DNA of 64,000 bases. Origin: JASHPR01 sp963815375. Lineage in GTDB: Bacteria; Actinomycetota; Actinomycetes; Streptosporangiales; Streptosporangiaceae. The notes below the pieces were generated by a model, which saw only the letters and a program-made list of their open reading frames with translations, was not told the origin of the DNA and did no database searches. The translations under genes were made by a program, and so were the position numbers. Below, piece after piece: positions 15,827 to 23,713 of this stretch. The first letter of the stretch is position 1, and every line of letters starts with the position of its first letter. The stretch spans positions 1,550,001 through 1,614,000 of the forward strand of contig CAWFGX010000005.1 of the NCBI GenBank assembly GCA_963815375.1, written 5' to 3'.

Positions 15827-16805
15827 CCAGGGCGCGCCGGAAGTACTTAACGGTGGCTGTCAGCCCCTCGTCCAGCTGCACTGTCGGCTGCCAGTCCAGC
15901 AGCTCACGGGCGAGGCTGATGTCAGGCTTGCGGCGCACCGGGTCGTCGGAAGGCAGCGGGCGGTGCTCGATCGGGCAGTCGCTGCCCGCCAGAGCCAGGA
16001 CTTTCTTGGCCAGTTCCAGCACGGTGAACTCACCCGGGTTGCCGAGGTTCACCGGCCCGGTCAGTTCCCTCGGCGAGTTCATCAGCCGGATCAGCCCGTC
16101 GACCAGATCGTCGACGTAACAGAACGACCGCGTCTGCGACCCGTCCCCGAAGACCGTCACCGCCTGCCCGCGCAGGGCCTGGACGATAAAGCTCGAGACC
16201 ACGCGGCCGTCGTTAGGCAGCATGTTCGGGCCGTACGTGTTGAAGATCCGCGCGACCTTGATCGGCAGCCGGTGCTGACGGTAATAGTCGAAGAACAGGG
16301 TCTCCGCGCACCGCTTGCCCTCGTCGTAGCAGGACCGGACCCCGATGGGGTTGACGTTCCCCCAGTACGACTCCGGCTGCGGGTGCACAGCCGGGTCGCC
16401 GTACACCTCCGACGTCGACGCGAGGAGGATGCTCGCCCCGATGCGCTTCGCCAGCCCGAGCATGTTGATCGACCCGTGCACGCAGGTCTTCGTGGTCTGC
16501 ACCGGGTCACGCTGGTAGTAGACCGGCGACGCCGGGCAGGCGAGGTGGTAGATCTGATCAACCTCGACGTACAGCGGGAACGTCACATCGTGGCGCATCA
16601 GCTCGAAGCGCGGCTCGTCCAGCAGGTCGATGACGTTGTGCCTGCTGCTTGAATAGAAGTTGTCCACGACGAGCACGTCGTGTCCCTGCGCGAGCAGGCG
16701 CCGGCACAGGTGCGATCCGATGAAGCCGGATCCTCCGGTCACCAGGATCCTCCTGGGCTCGTCCGGCAGCACCGCCGGACGGCCTGGCGTCGAGTTCGGG
16801 CTCAC
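15819..16805 (-). CDS. UDP-glucuronate decarboxylase-like NAD-dependent epimerase/dehydratase
   Basis: Extended short-chain dehydrogenase of about 328 residues. The NAD-binding motif is VTGGSGFIGSHL; the catalytic Ser/Tyr/Lys are in STSEVYG and SCYDEGKRCAE. The strongly conserved HLACPASPVYYQRDPVQTTK stretch is characteristic of UDP-xylose synthases, which turn UDP-glucuronate into UDP-xylose. I chose the GTG at 16805, preceded by AAGGAG, over a longer start 36 bp upstream. It is first in the sugar-nucleotide/patatin/acyltransferase unit and divergent from a GT2 glycosyltransferase, fitting a cell-surface glycan or glycolipid role. Confidence 0.88.
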   Translation of the reverse strand: MSPNSTPGRPAVLPDEPRRILVTGGSGFIGSHLCRRLLAQGHDVLVVDNFYSSSRHNVIDLLDEPRFELMRHDVTFPLYVEVDQIYHLACPASPVYYQRDPVQTTKTCVHGSINMLGLAKRIGASILLASTSEVYGDPAVHPQPESYWGNVNPIGVRSCYDEGKRCAETLFFDYYRQHRLPIKVARIFNTYGPNMLPNDGRVVSSFIVQALRGQAVTVFGDGSQTRSFCYVDDLVDGLIRLMNSPRELTGPVNLGNPGEFTVLELAKKVLALAGSDCPIEHRPLPSDDPVRRKPDISLARELLDWQPTVQLDEGLTATVKYFRRALGE

Positions 16806-16923
16806 GCATTCTCCTTCCCGAGCCTGGCTGGTACCGGGCAAACCAGCCTGTGCGGCTGCAATCTATCTGCTTGCCTGGCCTTTGTCTGGCGTTGATCCCC
16901 CGGACCACATATGCTTGCCGGCC

Positions 16924-17631
16924 GTGAAGCTGTCGATCCTGATGCCCGTGTACAACGAGCACGCCACGCTGTCCTCCGCGATCAAGGATGTCCTCAACGT
17001 CAGCTTTCCCTGTGACGTTGAGCTGGTAATTGTCGATGACGGGAGCAACGACGGCACCCGTGAGCTCTACCCGGCTTTCGAGAACGATTCCCGTGTGCGC
17101 ATCCACATGCACGACCGGAACCAGGGCAAGGGCGCTGCGATCCGCACCGCCTCCACCGTGGCCACCGGCGATTACGTGATCATGTGCGACGCTGATCTGG
17201 AATACTCGCCAGCCGAGATCCCGGCGCTGCTCGCGCCAGTGCTGGCAGGCGATGCCGAGGTCGTGTACGGGACCAGGACGTTCGGCAGCCACAACGCCTA
17301 TTCCTACACGTACGTGCTCGGCAACAAGGCCGTGACCACGTTCGCGAACGTGCTGTTCAACTGCTACATCAGCGACCTTGAGACCTGTTTCAAGCTCATG
17401 CCGGCCCCGCTGTACCGCGACCTGCGGGCCAAGGAGACAGGGTTCGGCATGGAAGCCGAGCTCACCGGGAAACTGCTGCGCCGCGGCATCCGCCCTTATG
17501 AGGTCCCTATCAGCTACAAAGCGCGGTCCCGCGAAGCTGGGAAGAAGCTGACCTGGCGTGACGGCGTCGAGGCGCTGTGGATCCTGCTCCGGGAACGGTT
17601 CGCACCCCGCCGGGCGGCAGCACGTCGCTGA
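16924..17631 (+). CDS. family 2 glycosyltransferase (polyprenyl-phosphate sugar synthase-like)
   Basis: GT2 enzyme of 235 residues with no membrane helix. It has LSILMPVYNEHATL, the DDGSNDGT nucleotide-sugar site, NQGKGAAIRT and the DxD motif CDADLEYSP, as in dolichyl/polyprenyl-phosphate mannose or glucose synthases. The GTG at 16924 is chosen because family homology begins there. A TATGCT -10-like hexamer ends 8 bp upstream and no ribosome-binding site is seen, suggesting leaderless transcription. Its 3' end overlaps the convergent alpha/beta hydrolase gene by 118 bp. Divergence from the UXS-like gene suggests a shared glycan pathway. Confidence 0.9.
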   Translation: MKLSILMPVYNEHATLSSAIKDVLNVSFPCDVELVIVDDGSNDGTRELYPAFENDSRVRIHMHDRNQGKGAAIRTASTVATGDYVIMCDADLEYSPAEIPALLAPVLAGDAEVVYGTRTFGSHNAYSYTYVLGNKAVTTFANVLFNCYISDLETCFKLMPAPLYRDLRAKETGFGMEAELTGKLLRRGIRPYEVPISYKARSREAGKKLTWRDGVEALWILLRERFAPRRAAARR

Positions 17632-18452
17632 TCACGACCGGCGTTCCTGGATAAGGATTCCGAGGGCGCCTTGAGACGGCCGAGCCAGTCAGCGATCTGA
17701 TCGGCCGTCTCGCGCCAGCGAGGCTCCAGCATGATGCTGTGGCCTCGGCCCGGCACCTGGATGTACTCGGCATCGTAGTGAGCAGCCAGGTTCCTGGTGA
17801 TCTCGGCCGGGCACAGCATGTCGGTCTCACCGCCGATTACCAGCACGGGGCAGGAGATCCTTGAGCGGTCCACACTGACCGTCCACCTGCTGGCCTCCCA
17901 GACCGCACGCGGCGACTCCGGGACCAGCAGCGCGTAAAGCTCACGAGCATCCGCCTCAGGCACGCCCTGGAAGAACATATGCCAGGCAACCTCAAATGGC
18001 AGCACGGGAAACGGGGCCGAGAAATCGACGGGGATCTCGTTCACCGGGCCACCGACCTCTTCCGGGACAACGGACGCGATGAGCACCAGACCGGCGACCT
18101 CGTTGCGCTCGGCGTATACCTGGGCCGCCAGCCCGCCCATACTGTGACCCACCACGACCGGCGGCCGCGGCAGCGTCGCGGCGACCAGCCCGATCTCCTC
18201 GGTGACGTCGCAGATGCTGCGGTTCACGAGCGCCTCGGGGGCAAGATCCTCAGAGCCGCCGTGCCCGTACCAGTTGAGTGCCAGGGTGTCCCACCCGGCG
18301 TCACTGAAGCAGGACAGGTAATTCGCCCAGCACCAGCTGCCGTGTGAGCCGCCGTGCACCAGCAGCAACGGCGGGCGGTGATTATCCGTGCTCTGTGTGG
18401 CGGGAGCGGAACGTTCCACGCGGACGCCACCGATCCGCAGCTCCACGGTCAT
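17514..18452 (-). CDS. alpha/beta hydrolase
   Basis: Alpha/beta-hydrolase-fold protein of 312 residues. The oxyanion motif is HGGSHGSWCW, the nucleophile Ser is in VVGHSMGGLAA (about residue 105), the acid is probably Asp in VIGGETDMLCP, and the His is in PGRGHSIMLEP. The fold should end near LGRLKAPSES (about residue 270). The last 40 residues are Arg/Ser-rich and are read antisense through the end of the GT2 gene, so the original stop may have been lost. The substrate is unknown; the sequence resembles the broad esterase/lipase-like group. Confidence 0.85.
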   Translation of the reverse strand: MTVELRIGGVRVERSAPATQSTDNHRPPLLLVHGGSHGSWCWANYLSCFSDAGWDTLALNWYGHGGSEDLAPEALVNRSICDVTEEIGLVAATLPRPPVVVGHSMGGLAAQVYAERNEVAGLVLIASVVPEEVGGPVNEIPVDFSAPFPVLPFEVAWHMFFQGVPEADARELYALLVPESPRAVWEASRWTVSVDRSRISCPVLVIGGETDMLCPAEITRNLAAHYDAEYIQVPGRGHSIMLEPRWRETADQIADWLGRLKAPSESLSRNAGRDQRRAAARRGANRSRSRIHSASTPSRQVSFFPASRDRAL

Positions 18453-18543
18453 TCAGCGAGGCCTTGATGACGCAACTCGTTCTCCCCAGTTCCAGGCAGC
18501 AGGTGATGTCGGCACTTATCGTGTCATGGCGGGGGCTGGAGAA

Positions 18544-19380
18544 CTAGCTGCTGCCCCGCGCCGCCTGTTCTCCGATGACGACTATGGCGCTCAGCTCGTC
18601 GCAGGCCGCTACGCGAGGTGTGAGGCCGGCGGCGGCGAATGCCTCGGCGGCGGGCTGGGCCTGTCGCTCGCTGGTCTCTACCAGCAGGTGGCCGCCTGGC
18701 GCCAGCCACTGCGGCGCGCCGGCCGCCACCCGGCGCAGCACGTCCAGCCCATCCGAGCCGCCGTCGACCGCTGTCAGCGGCTCGTGCACGCGGGCTTCGG
18801 CGGGAAGCAGCCCGACCTCCGCGGAGGGCACATAGGGCACGTTGGCGGCCAGGATCGTGGCCCGGCCACGCAGCCCTGCGGGCAGCGGGCCGTACAGGTC
18901 ACCCTCGTACACCTGGCTGCCGCTAGCCAGGCCGGAGCGGCCCTCGGCGAGATTGCGGCGTGCGCACGCCACCGCTGCGGGGTCTATGTCCACCGCGTGC
19001 ACCTCAGCATCGCCCAGCGCGGCCGCCAGCGCGGCACCCACCGCGCCGGAGCCGCAGCACAAGTCGAGGACGACGATGGGCGGCGGCGCCGAGCCGTGGA
19101 CGGCGAGGGACACCGCCTCGCGGACCAGGAACTCGGTACGCCGGCGGGGCACGAAGACCCCCGGGCCAACCGCTATCCGCAGGCCGCAGAACTCCGCCCA
19201 GCCCAGGACGTGCTCCAGCGGCAGGCCAGCGGCGCGGCGGTCCACCATAGCGGCCAGGTCAGCCTGGGCGGCCGCGGCCCCGATGAGCAGCCGTGCCTCA
19301 TCCTCGGCGAAGACACAGCCGGCCGCTCGCAGCCTGGCGGTGATCGCAGCCTCCGTCAGTTCCTGCGCTTCGCCAGCCAC
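18544..19380 (-). CDS. PrmC/HemK-related protein-glutamine methyltransferase-like (TIGR03704 type)
   Basis: SAM-dependent methyltransferase of 278 residues. The N-terminal substrate-recognition helices are followed by GVFVPRRRTEFLV and the SAM-binding motif VVLDLCCGSGAVG. The catalytic NPPY motif of PrmC is replaced by NVPY (in ILAANVPYVP), which marks the related actinobacterial group with unknown substrate. It is therefore probably not the release-factor methyltransferase itself. Its N-terminal end overlaps the stop of an upstream membrane-protein gene by 25 bp, implying co-transcription. Confidence 0.85.
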   Translation of the reverse strand: MAGEAQELTEAAITARLRAAGCVFAEDEARLLIGAAAAQADLAAMVDRRAAGLPLEHVLGWAEFCGLRIAVGPGVFVPRRRTEFLVREAVSLAVHGSAPPPIVVLDLCCGSGAVGAALAAALGDAEVHAVDIDPAAVACARRNLAEGRSGLASGSQVYEGDLYGPLPAGLRGRATILAANVPYVPSAEVGLLPAEARVHEPLTAVDGGSDGLDVLRRVAAGAPQWLAPGGHLLVETSERQAQPAAEAFAAAGLTPRVAACDELSAIVVIGEQAARGSS

Positions 19381-19772
19381 GACATCACCAGGAACACCGG
19401 TGTGCTCAGCCCCAGCAACAGGGCACAGCCGGTGACCGCGCTCTCGATGAAATTGCCGCCGACCCGGGCCACGCCGAAGTAGTAGATGACCACAACCAGC
19501 ATCAGCAGCAGGTAACCGCCCAGCGCCGTGTAGAGGTACTGCGTGACCACGCGGAGCCAGCCGGGCCCCCGCGCTCCGAGCGGCCGCAGGCTGTGGGGCC
19601 AGAGAGCCGCCGGCGTGGCCCGTGTGGCCGGACCCGATGGCTGCCCCGCCGCAGGCGGCGAACCGGTCGGCTGGCGCCGCGACAGCCGCAGGCCGACAGC
19701 GAGGACCACCATGATCACGACGTAAAAGACCACCATCGGGATCAGGGCCTGCCGGATCACCAGGGACGACAT
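19356..19772 (-). CDS. small integral membrane protein (DUF6256-like)
   Basis: Protein of 138 residues with three hydrophobic segments: about 8-30, 72-102 and 110-132. A Pro/Gly/Ala-rich linker containing SRRQPTGSPPAAGQPSGP lies after the first. It follows a 75-residue membrane protein by 34 bp. A pair of small membrane proteins at 23714-24567 shows the same organisation, and the short partners are similar in sequence. No catalytic motif is seen and the function is unknown. Confidence 0.72.
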   Translation of the reverse strand: MSSLVIRQALIPMVVFYVVIMVVLAVGLRLSRRQPTGSPPAAGQPSGPATRATPAALWPHSLRPLGARGPGWLRVVTQYLYTALGGYLLLMLVVVIYYFGVARVGGNFIESAVTGCALLLGLSTPVFLVMSWLAKRRN

Positions 19773-19806
19773 CTCAGGCCCTGCCTCTTCTCATGCCCGG
19801 TCTTCC

Positions 19807-20034
19807 CTATGCCCGGAGCAGGAAGTGCCAGCCGCGGATGAAAATGTGCCAGCCAAACCAGAGCCACAGCGCGAACAGTGCCCACCGGCCGAACGGGTAG
19901 CGCATGATATTCCGGAAGGCGTCGCTGAGAGTGGGTACCCCGCTGACGTGGCTGAGCGCGAGCCCTTCCCACGCGAACAGAGCGCCGAAGAGCACTCCCC
20001 ACACGATGTAGCCGATCACGGGATGTTGTGCCAC
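19807..20034 (-). CDS. small membrane protein (DUF6186-like)
   Basis: Protein of 75 residues with two hydrophobic segments (about 7-24 and 50-70). The GTG start has a good GAGGAGG ribosome-binding site 5 bp upstream. The C-terminal part VPTLSDAFRNIMRYPFGRW and then WFGWHIF aligns with VPTLGTILSRIMRTRTGRV and WIGLHFF of the protein at 24367-24567, so they are paralogues. The function is unknown. Confidence 0.75.
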   Translation of the reverse strand: MAQHPVIGYIVWGVLFGALFAWEGLALSHVSGVPTLSDAFRNIMRYPFGRWALFALWLWFGWHIFIRGWHFLLRA

Positions 20035-20181
20035 CGTAGCCTCCTCGGGTTGGTGGGGTCAGGTTTACCACCGCCGGCATGCAATCATCCCGCCTCGACC
20101 CTCCGGCGTTCCCAGGGGTTCGCCCGACCCGCCCGGCGGCCGTTCGTTACGGTTGGAACGCTTCTTTCGTTAGCCGAGCGA

Positions 20182-20967
20182 ATGGATGGCTGGATGATCA
20201 CCATGTGGAACTCGTTCAGGACTGACGACCGGGCCGGCATCACGGCGGAGGTGATCGCTTATCCCGGCGGCAACGGGGACGAGATCACCGCCTATGTCGC
20301 GAGGCCGATCTCGGACGATCCAGCGCCCGGGGTCGTGGCCGTCCACCACATGCCGGGCTGGGACGAGTTCTACCGGGAGTTCTCCGAGCGGCTCGCGCGC
20401 CACGGCTTTTTCGTCATCTGCCCGAACCTGTACGACCGGTTCGGCCACGGGACCCCCGACGACATCACGGCGAAGGTGCGCTCCGAGGGCGGCGTGCGCG
20501 ACGACTCAGTGGTGGCCGACTGCGAGGCCGCGGCCAAGTGGCTGAGGGCGCAGCCGGGCAGCAATGGCAAGATCGGCATCATCGGCACCTGCTCGGGCGG
20601 CCGTCATGCGCTGCTGACCGCGTCCCGGGTATCCGGCTTCGACGCTGTCGCCGATCTGTGGGGAGGCGGCGTCGTCATGTCGAAGGAGGAGCTGTCCGAT
20701 GCCCGCCCGGTCGCACCGATCGACTACACCGCCGGCCTCAGCGCGCCGCTGCTCGGCCTGTTCGGCAACGACGACAAGCACCCGACCCCGGATCAGGTCA
20801 ACCAGCACGAGGCGGAGCTACAGCGGCGCGGCAAGGAGTACGAGTTCCACCGCTATGACGGCGCCGGCCATGGCTTCTTCTACTACCACGCCCCCATGTA
20901 CCGCCCTGAGGCCGCAATGGACGGCTGGGCCAAGATCTTCGGCTTCTTCGGCAAGAACCTCACCTGA
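20182..20967 (+). CDS. dienelactone-hydrolase-family protein
   Basis: Cytoplasmic alpha/beta hydrolase of about 261 residues. The nucleophile is Cys in IIGTCSGGRHA, the acid Asp is in FGNDDKHPTP and the His is in GAGHGFFYY, the Cys-Asp-His triad of dienelactone hydrolases (carboxymethylenebutenolidase). In-frame ATG codons at 20182, 20194 and 20203 are all possible starts; none has a strong ribosome-binding site. It is not next to other aromatic-degradation genes, so the substrate may not be a dienelactone. Confidence 0.87.
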   Translation: MDGWMITMWNSFRTDDRAGITAEVIAYPGGNGDEITAYVARPISDDPAPGVVAVHHMPGWDEFYREFSERLARHGFFVICPNLYDRFGHGTPDDITAKVRSEGGVRDDSVVADCEAAAKWLRAQPGSNGKIGIIGTCSGGRHALLTASRVSGFDAVADLWGGGVVMSKEELSDARPVAPIDYTAGLSAPLLGLFGNDDKHPTPDQVNQHEAELQRRGKEYEFHRYDGAGHGFFYYHAPMYRPEAAMDGWAKIFGFFGKNLT

Positions 20968-20981
20968 CCCGCCGCCCGCCG

Positions 20982-21070
20982 AACCCCGCCCACACGCACG
21001 CCGAACCCCGCCCACCCCATCCGCTAACCCCGCCCACCCCATCCGCTAACCCCGCCCACCCCCATCCGCC
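20982..21070 (+). repeat. 22-bp tandem repeat, four copies
   Basis: Units starting AACCCCGCCCA at 20982, 21004, 21026 and 21048. The middle copies are identical (AACCCCGCCCACCCCATCCG plus CT); the first is diverged and the last has one extra base. It lies immediately after the dienelactone-hydrolase-like gene and is non-coding. The rest of the 310-bp gap 20968-21277 holds the hairpin at 21209 and nothing else I recognise. Confidence 0.8.
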
Positions 21071-21208
21071 GATTTTCATGATCTTGGTTGATTCTGTGCG
21101 GATGTGGCACTCAATCGACCAACTTATTGATTTCGGTCGCTGAACCGCGGGTGGGGGGTGGTTTGGGGAGCCGGGTTGGGTGTGTCAGGCCAGGCCGATA
21201 CCGGAGTG

Positions 21209-21236
21209 CTGTCCGGAATTGGGTGGTTCCGGACAG
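21209..21236. terminator. bidirectional hairpin between convergent genes
   Basis: Perfect 10-bp inverted repeat CTGTCCGGAA / TTCCGGACAG with an 8-base loop. It lies between the convergent dienelactone-hydrolase-like and TetR genes, 41 bp from the TetR stop, so termination is the likeliest role. Confidence 0.65.
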
Positions 21237-21277
21237 CGGGCGGGCCGTGTGGCTATTGCGGTCAGAGTTCGCGGTGA

Positions 21278-22120
21278 TTAACGGACGTCCTCATGGTCGT
21301 CTGCGCTGCCGGGCAGGCCTGCGGCGGCCGCAGCCGGCGGGCGGGGGGCGATGCCGGCCAGGATCGTCTCCGCGATGCGGCCGGGCAGGTCCGGCGGGGT
21401 CGTGACCGTGCTGCCGGGCACGCTGAACATGACCCGCGGCAGGACCTCGCCGTGGATCGCGCCGACAACGAGTGCCACCGCAGCCTCGATGTCGGCGCCC
21501 TCATCGATACGGCCCGCCCGCTGCTCGGCCCGCAGGTACCCGCGCAGGATGTCGGGCAGCCCGCGGCCGCTGGAATCCCGGTCATCCGTCTCGCCACCGC
21601 CCGTTCCGGCATGCTCGCCGCCCGGGCTGCTCTCACGACCGGCCGGGGCTGCCTCACCCGGGCTGGCCCCGCCCTTGGCTGAGCCGCCGCTCGCGGTTCC
21701 CGGGTCGCCCGCGCCGAACGCGGCGTGGCCGCCGACCATGGCGTGGAACCTGGTGAGGACACCCGGCTGTGACACAAGCCCGGCGAACGCTGGTGCTACG
21801 CGGGCCAGAGTCGCCATGCCGCTCTCGATGAACAGCCGCAGGTTCTGTGCGACCGTGCCGGTGCCGGCCGGCGGGATCGCGGCCCTCGCGGCCATGACCT
21901 CGCCGACGTGCGCCAGCAGGGCCTGCGCCAGCAGATCGTCCTTGTCCTCGAAGTAGTTGTAGAGGACTCCGTCGGCGACCCGGGCCTCCCGGGCGATGTC
22001 GCGGACGGCCAGCCCGGCGCTGCCCCGCTCCCTGATCAGCCGGGCTGCCGTCGCGATGAGGTGCTCGCGCAGGTTCTGGGCGTCGTCACCGCGCAGAGCA
22101 GCCGGCTTCCTAGGTGACAT
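21278..22120 (-). CDS. TetR-family transcriptional regulator
   Basis: Repressor of 280 residues with an N-terminal TetR helix-turn-helix (LIRERGSAGLAVRDIA, then VADGVLYNYFEDKDDLL). The ligand domain is interrupted by a Gly/Ser/Glu-rich low-complexity stretch (about residues 140-178), making the protein longer than the usual 190-230. It is the last gene of an ABC ATPase-permease-regulator operon and overlaps the permease stop by 11 bp. It probably represses the operon through the 40-bp dyad at 23600-23639. The ligand is likely a substrate of the transporter. Confidence 0.9.
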   Translation of the reverse strand: MSPRKPAALRGDDAQNLREHLIATAARLIRERGSAGLAVRDIAREARVADGVLYNYFEDKDDLLAQALLAHVGEVMAARAAIPPAGTGTVAQNLRLFIESGMATLARVAPAFAGLVSQPGVLTRFHAMVGGHAAFGAGDPGTASGGSAKGGASPGEAAPAGRESSPGGEHAGTGGGETDDRDSSGRGLPDILRGYLRAEQRAGRIDEGADIEAAVALVVGAIHGEVLPRVMFSVPGSTVTTPPDLPGRIAETILAGIAPRPPAAAAAGLPGSADDHEDVR

Positions 22121-22859
22121 CGCGCCTGAGTGTAGTGACCACGGCCGCGACTGCGAAGACAGCGGCGTAGGCGAGCAGCACGAGCCCCCCGGCCCACTGC
22201 GACAGGAGTGGCGACGAGCCGAACAGGCTGGCGCGGTCCAGCGCCTCGCTGGCGTTCAGCGGGAGCCAGCGGGCGAGCCCAGACCCGACGAGCTGGCCGA
22301 CGATGCCCTCGACCAGTGCGATCCACGCGAGCGCGACCGTGATGGCCGCGGCGAGGTTGCGGATGAGAGCCCCGAGGCCGACGCCAACCACGGCGAAGCC
22401 GACGTTGGCGGCGACGCCTCCAACCAGGGCCTGCCAGGTGCCGGCCGCCGACAGGTGCAGCGCGCTGCCCTTTGCTGACCACCACGCTGCGATGACCGCC
22501 AGTGCCACCGCCGACGACACCAGCCCGGCCGCGGCTCCGGCCACACCGTAGACGGCCAGCTTGGCCCCGATCACCTGGCGCCGGCCGGGAAAGCTGAGAT
22601 AGCTGTCGGTAATCGTGCCATGCCGGTACTCGCCGGCCACAGCGACGATGCCGAAGACAAGCGTGATGATCGCGGCGAGCCCCACATGCGAGAGTGCCTT
22701 GGCCTGGGTGGCCGGATCGTGGACGTTCCCGCCGGACTCCACCAGGCCGCTGATGCCAGCCACAACGATCAGCGGTCCCCCGGCCAGCAGCAGCCACGGC
22801 GCCCGGATGGTCGTGATCTTGCGAAGCTCGCTGTTCAGCGCCATCAGCTGGCCAGTCAT
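22110..22859 (-). CDS. ABC-2-type permease
   Basis: Membrane subunit of 249 residues with about six helices. It begins MTGQLMALNSELRKITTIRA and has the GEYRHGTITDSYLSFPGRR segment that corresponds to the EYRRGLIRITL motif of other exporters here. The ATG at 22859 overlaps the upstream ATPase stop (ATGA); an open frame extending further upstream is a shadow of the ATPase. With the ATPase it forms a drug-type ABC exporter controlled by the following TetR gene. Confidence 0.88.
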   Translation of the reverse strand: MTGQLMALNSELRKITTIRAPWLLLAGGPLIVVAGISGLVESGGNVHDPATQAKALSHVGLAAIITLVFGIVAVAGEYRHGTITDSYLSFPGRRQVIGAKLAVYGVAGAAAGLVSSAVALAVIAAWWSAKGSALHLSAAGTWQALVGGVAANVGFAVVGVGLGALIRNLAAAITVALAWIALVEGIVGQLVGSGLARWLPLNASEALDRASLFGSSPLLSQWAGGLVLLAYAAVFAVAAVVTTLRRDVT

Positions 22860-23560
22860 GCCGGCGCCTCCGTCATCTTCAGGAACGCCGACTCCAGCGC
22901 ACCGCCGCCCGGGCCGAGCTCGGCCAGCGGCCCGGCGAAACGCAGCCGCCCGGCGCTGAGGATCACGACGCGGTCTACTGTCTGGGCGACCTCTGCGAGC
23001 CCGTGGCTGGCGACGAGGATCGTCCGGCCCTGGGCGGCGAGGTCCCGGAGCAGCCCGCGGAGCCAGACGACGCCCGCCGGGTCGAGGCCGTTGGCTGGCT
23101 CGTCGAGCAGCAGCAGCTCCGGGTCTGGAAGCAGCGCTGCGGCCAGGCCGAGACGCTGCCGCATACCAAGGGAGAACCCGCGCACCCGCCGGCCTGCCGA
23201 AGAGGCCAGCCCGACCTGGTCCAGCACCTCGTCCACCCGCTGGCCGGGCGCGCCGCTGGCGGCAGCGAGCACGCGCAAGTGGTCGCGAGCGCGCCGGCCC
23301 GGGTGGAAGCCCGCAGAATCGAGCACGGCTCCGACCGCGCGCCGCGGCGTGGTCAGGCTCGGGTAGCCAACGCCGCCGATCAGCGCGGCGCCAGAGGTCG
23401 GGCGTACTAGCCCTAGCGCTACGCGCAGCGTCGTGGTCTTCCCGGATCCGTTGGGCCCCAGCAGGCCGGTGACCTTCCCGGCTGGAGCGGTAAACGAGAC
23501 GTCGCGCACCGCGGTTACCCGGCCGAACGTCTTGGTCAGGCCGCGCACTTCTAGCTCCAC
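22856..23560 (-). CDS. ABC transporter ATP-binding protein
   Basis: ATPase of 234 residues. It has Walker A LLGPNGSGKTTTLR (about residue 35), GFSLGMRQRLGLAAALL as the signature region, Walker B LLLLDEPANGLDP and the switch His in VASHGLAEV. It is short, without the C-terminal accessory domain of the ATPase at 5481, but the two are clearly related (same SLGMRQRLG signature). It is first gene of the operon, 40 bp downstream of a dyad operator. Confidence 0.92.
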   Translation of the reverse strand: MELEVRGLTKTFGRVTAVRDVSFTAPAGKVTGLLGPNGSGKTTTLRVALGLVRPTSGAALIGGVGYPSLTTPRRAVGAVLDSAGFHPGRRARDHLRVLAAASGAPGQRVDEVLDQVGLASSAGRRVRGFSLGMRQRLGLAAALLPDPELLLLDEPANGLDPAGVVWLRGLLRDLAAQGRTILVASHGLAEVAQTVDRVVILSAGRLRFAGPLAELGPGGGALESAFLKMTEAPA

Positions 23561-23599
23561 AGGCTGCCCTCACTTGGTTGAGTCACGATAGACGTTAAC

Positions 23600-23639
23600 G
23601 AACATTGGTTCATGAACAATATTTCATGAACTGATGTTC
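23600..23639. promoter_or_regulatory. 40-bp dyad, probable TetR operator
   Basis: An almost perfect palindrome: GAACAT, 3 bp, TTCATGAA, 6 bp, TTCATGAA, 3 bp, ATGTTC. It is AT-rich in a GC-rich genome and lies 40 bp before the ATPase start and 74 bp before the divergent membrane-protein gene. The doubled TTCATGAA core suggests binding of two TetR dimers. Confidence 0.75.
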
Positions 23640-23713
23640 ATAGCAAGTACTGCTGCTGAGCTGGGGCGGGCTTGTCATTTTCACCTGCGAGCTTGTGCAC
23701 TAGCGTGTCGTTC

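Noticed and set aside
20982..21070. Possible CRISPR-like array
   Set aside because: Units are contiguous with no unique spacers, and no cas gene is present.
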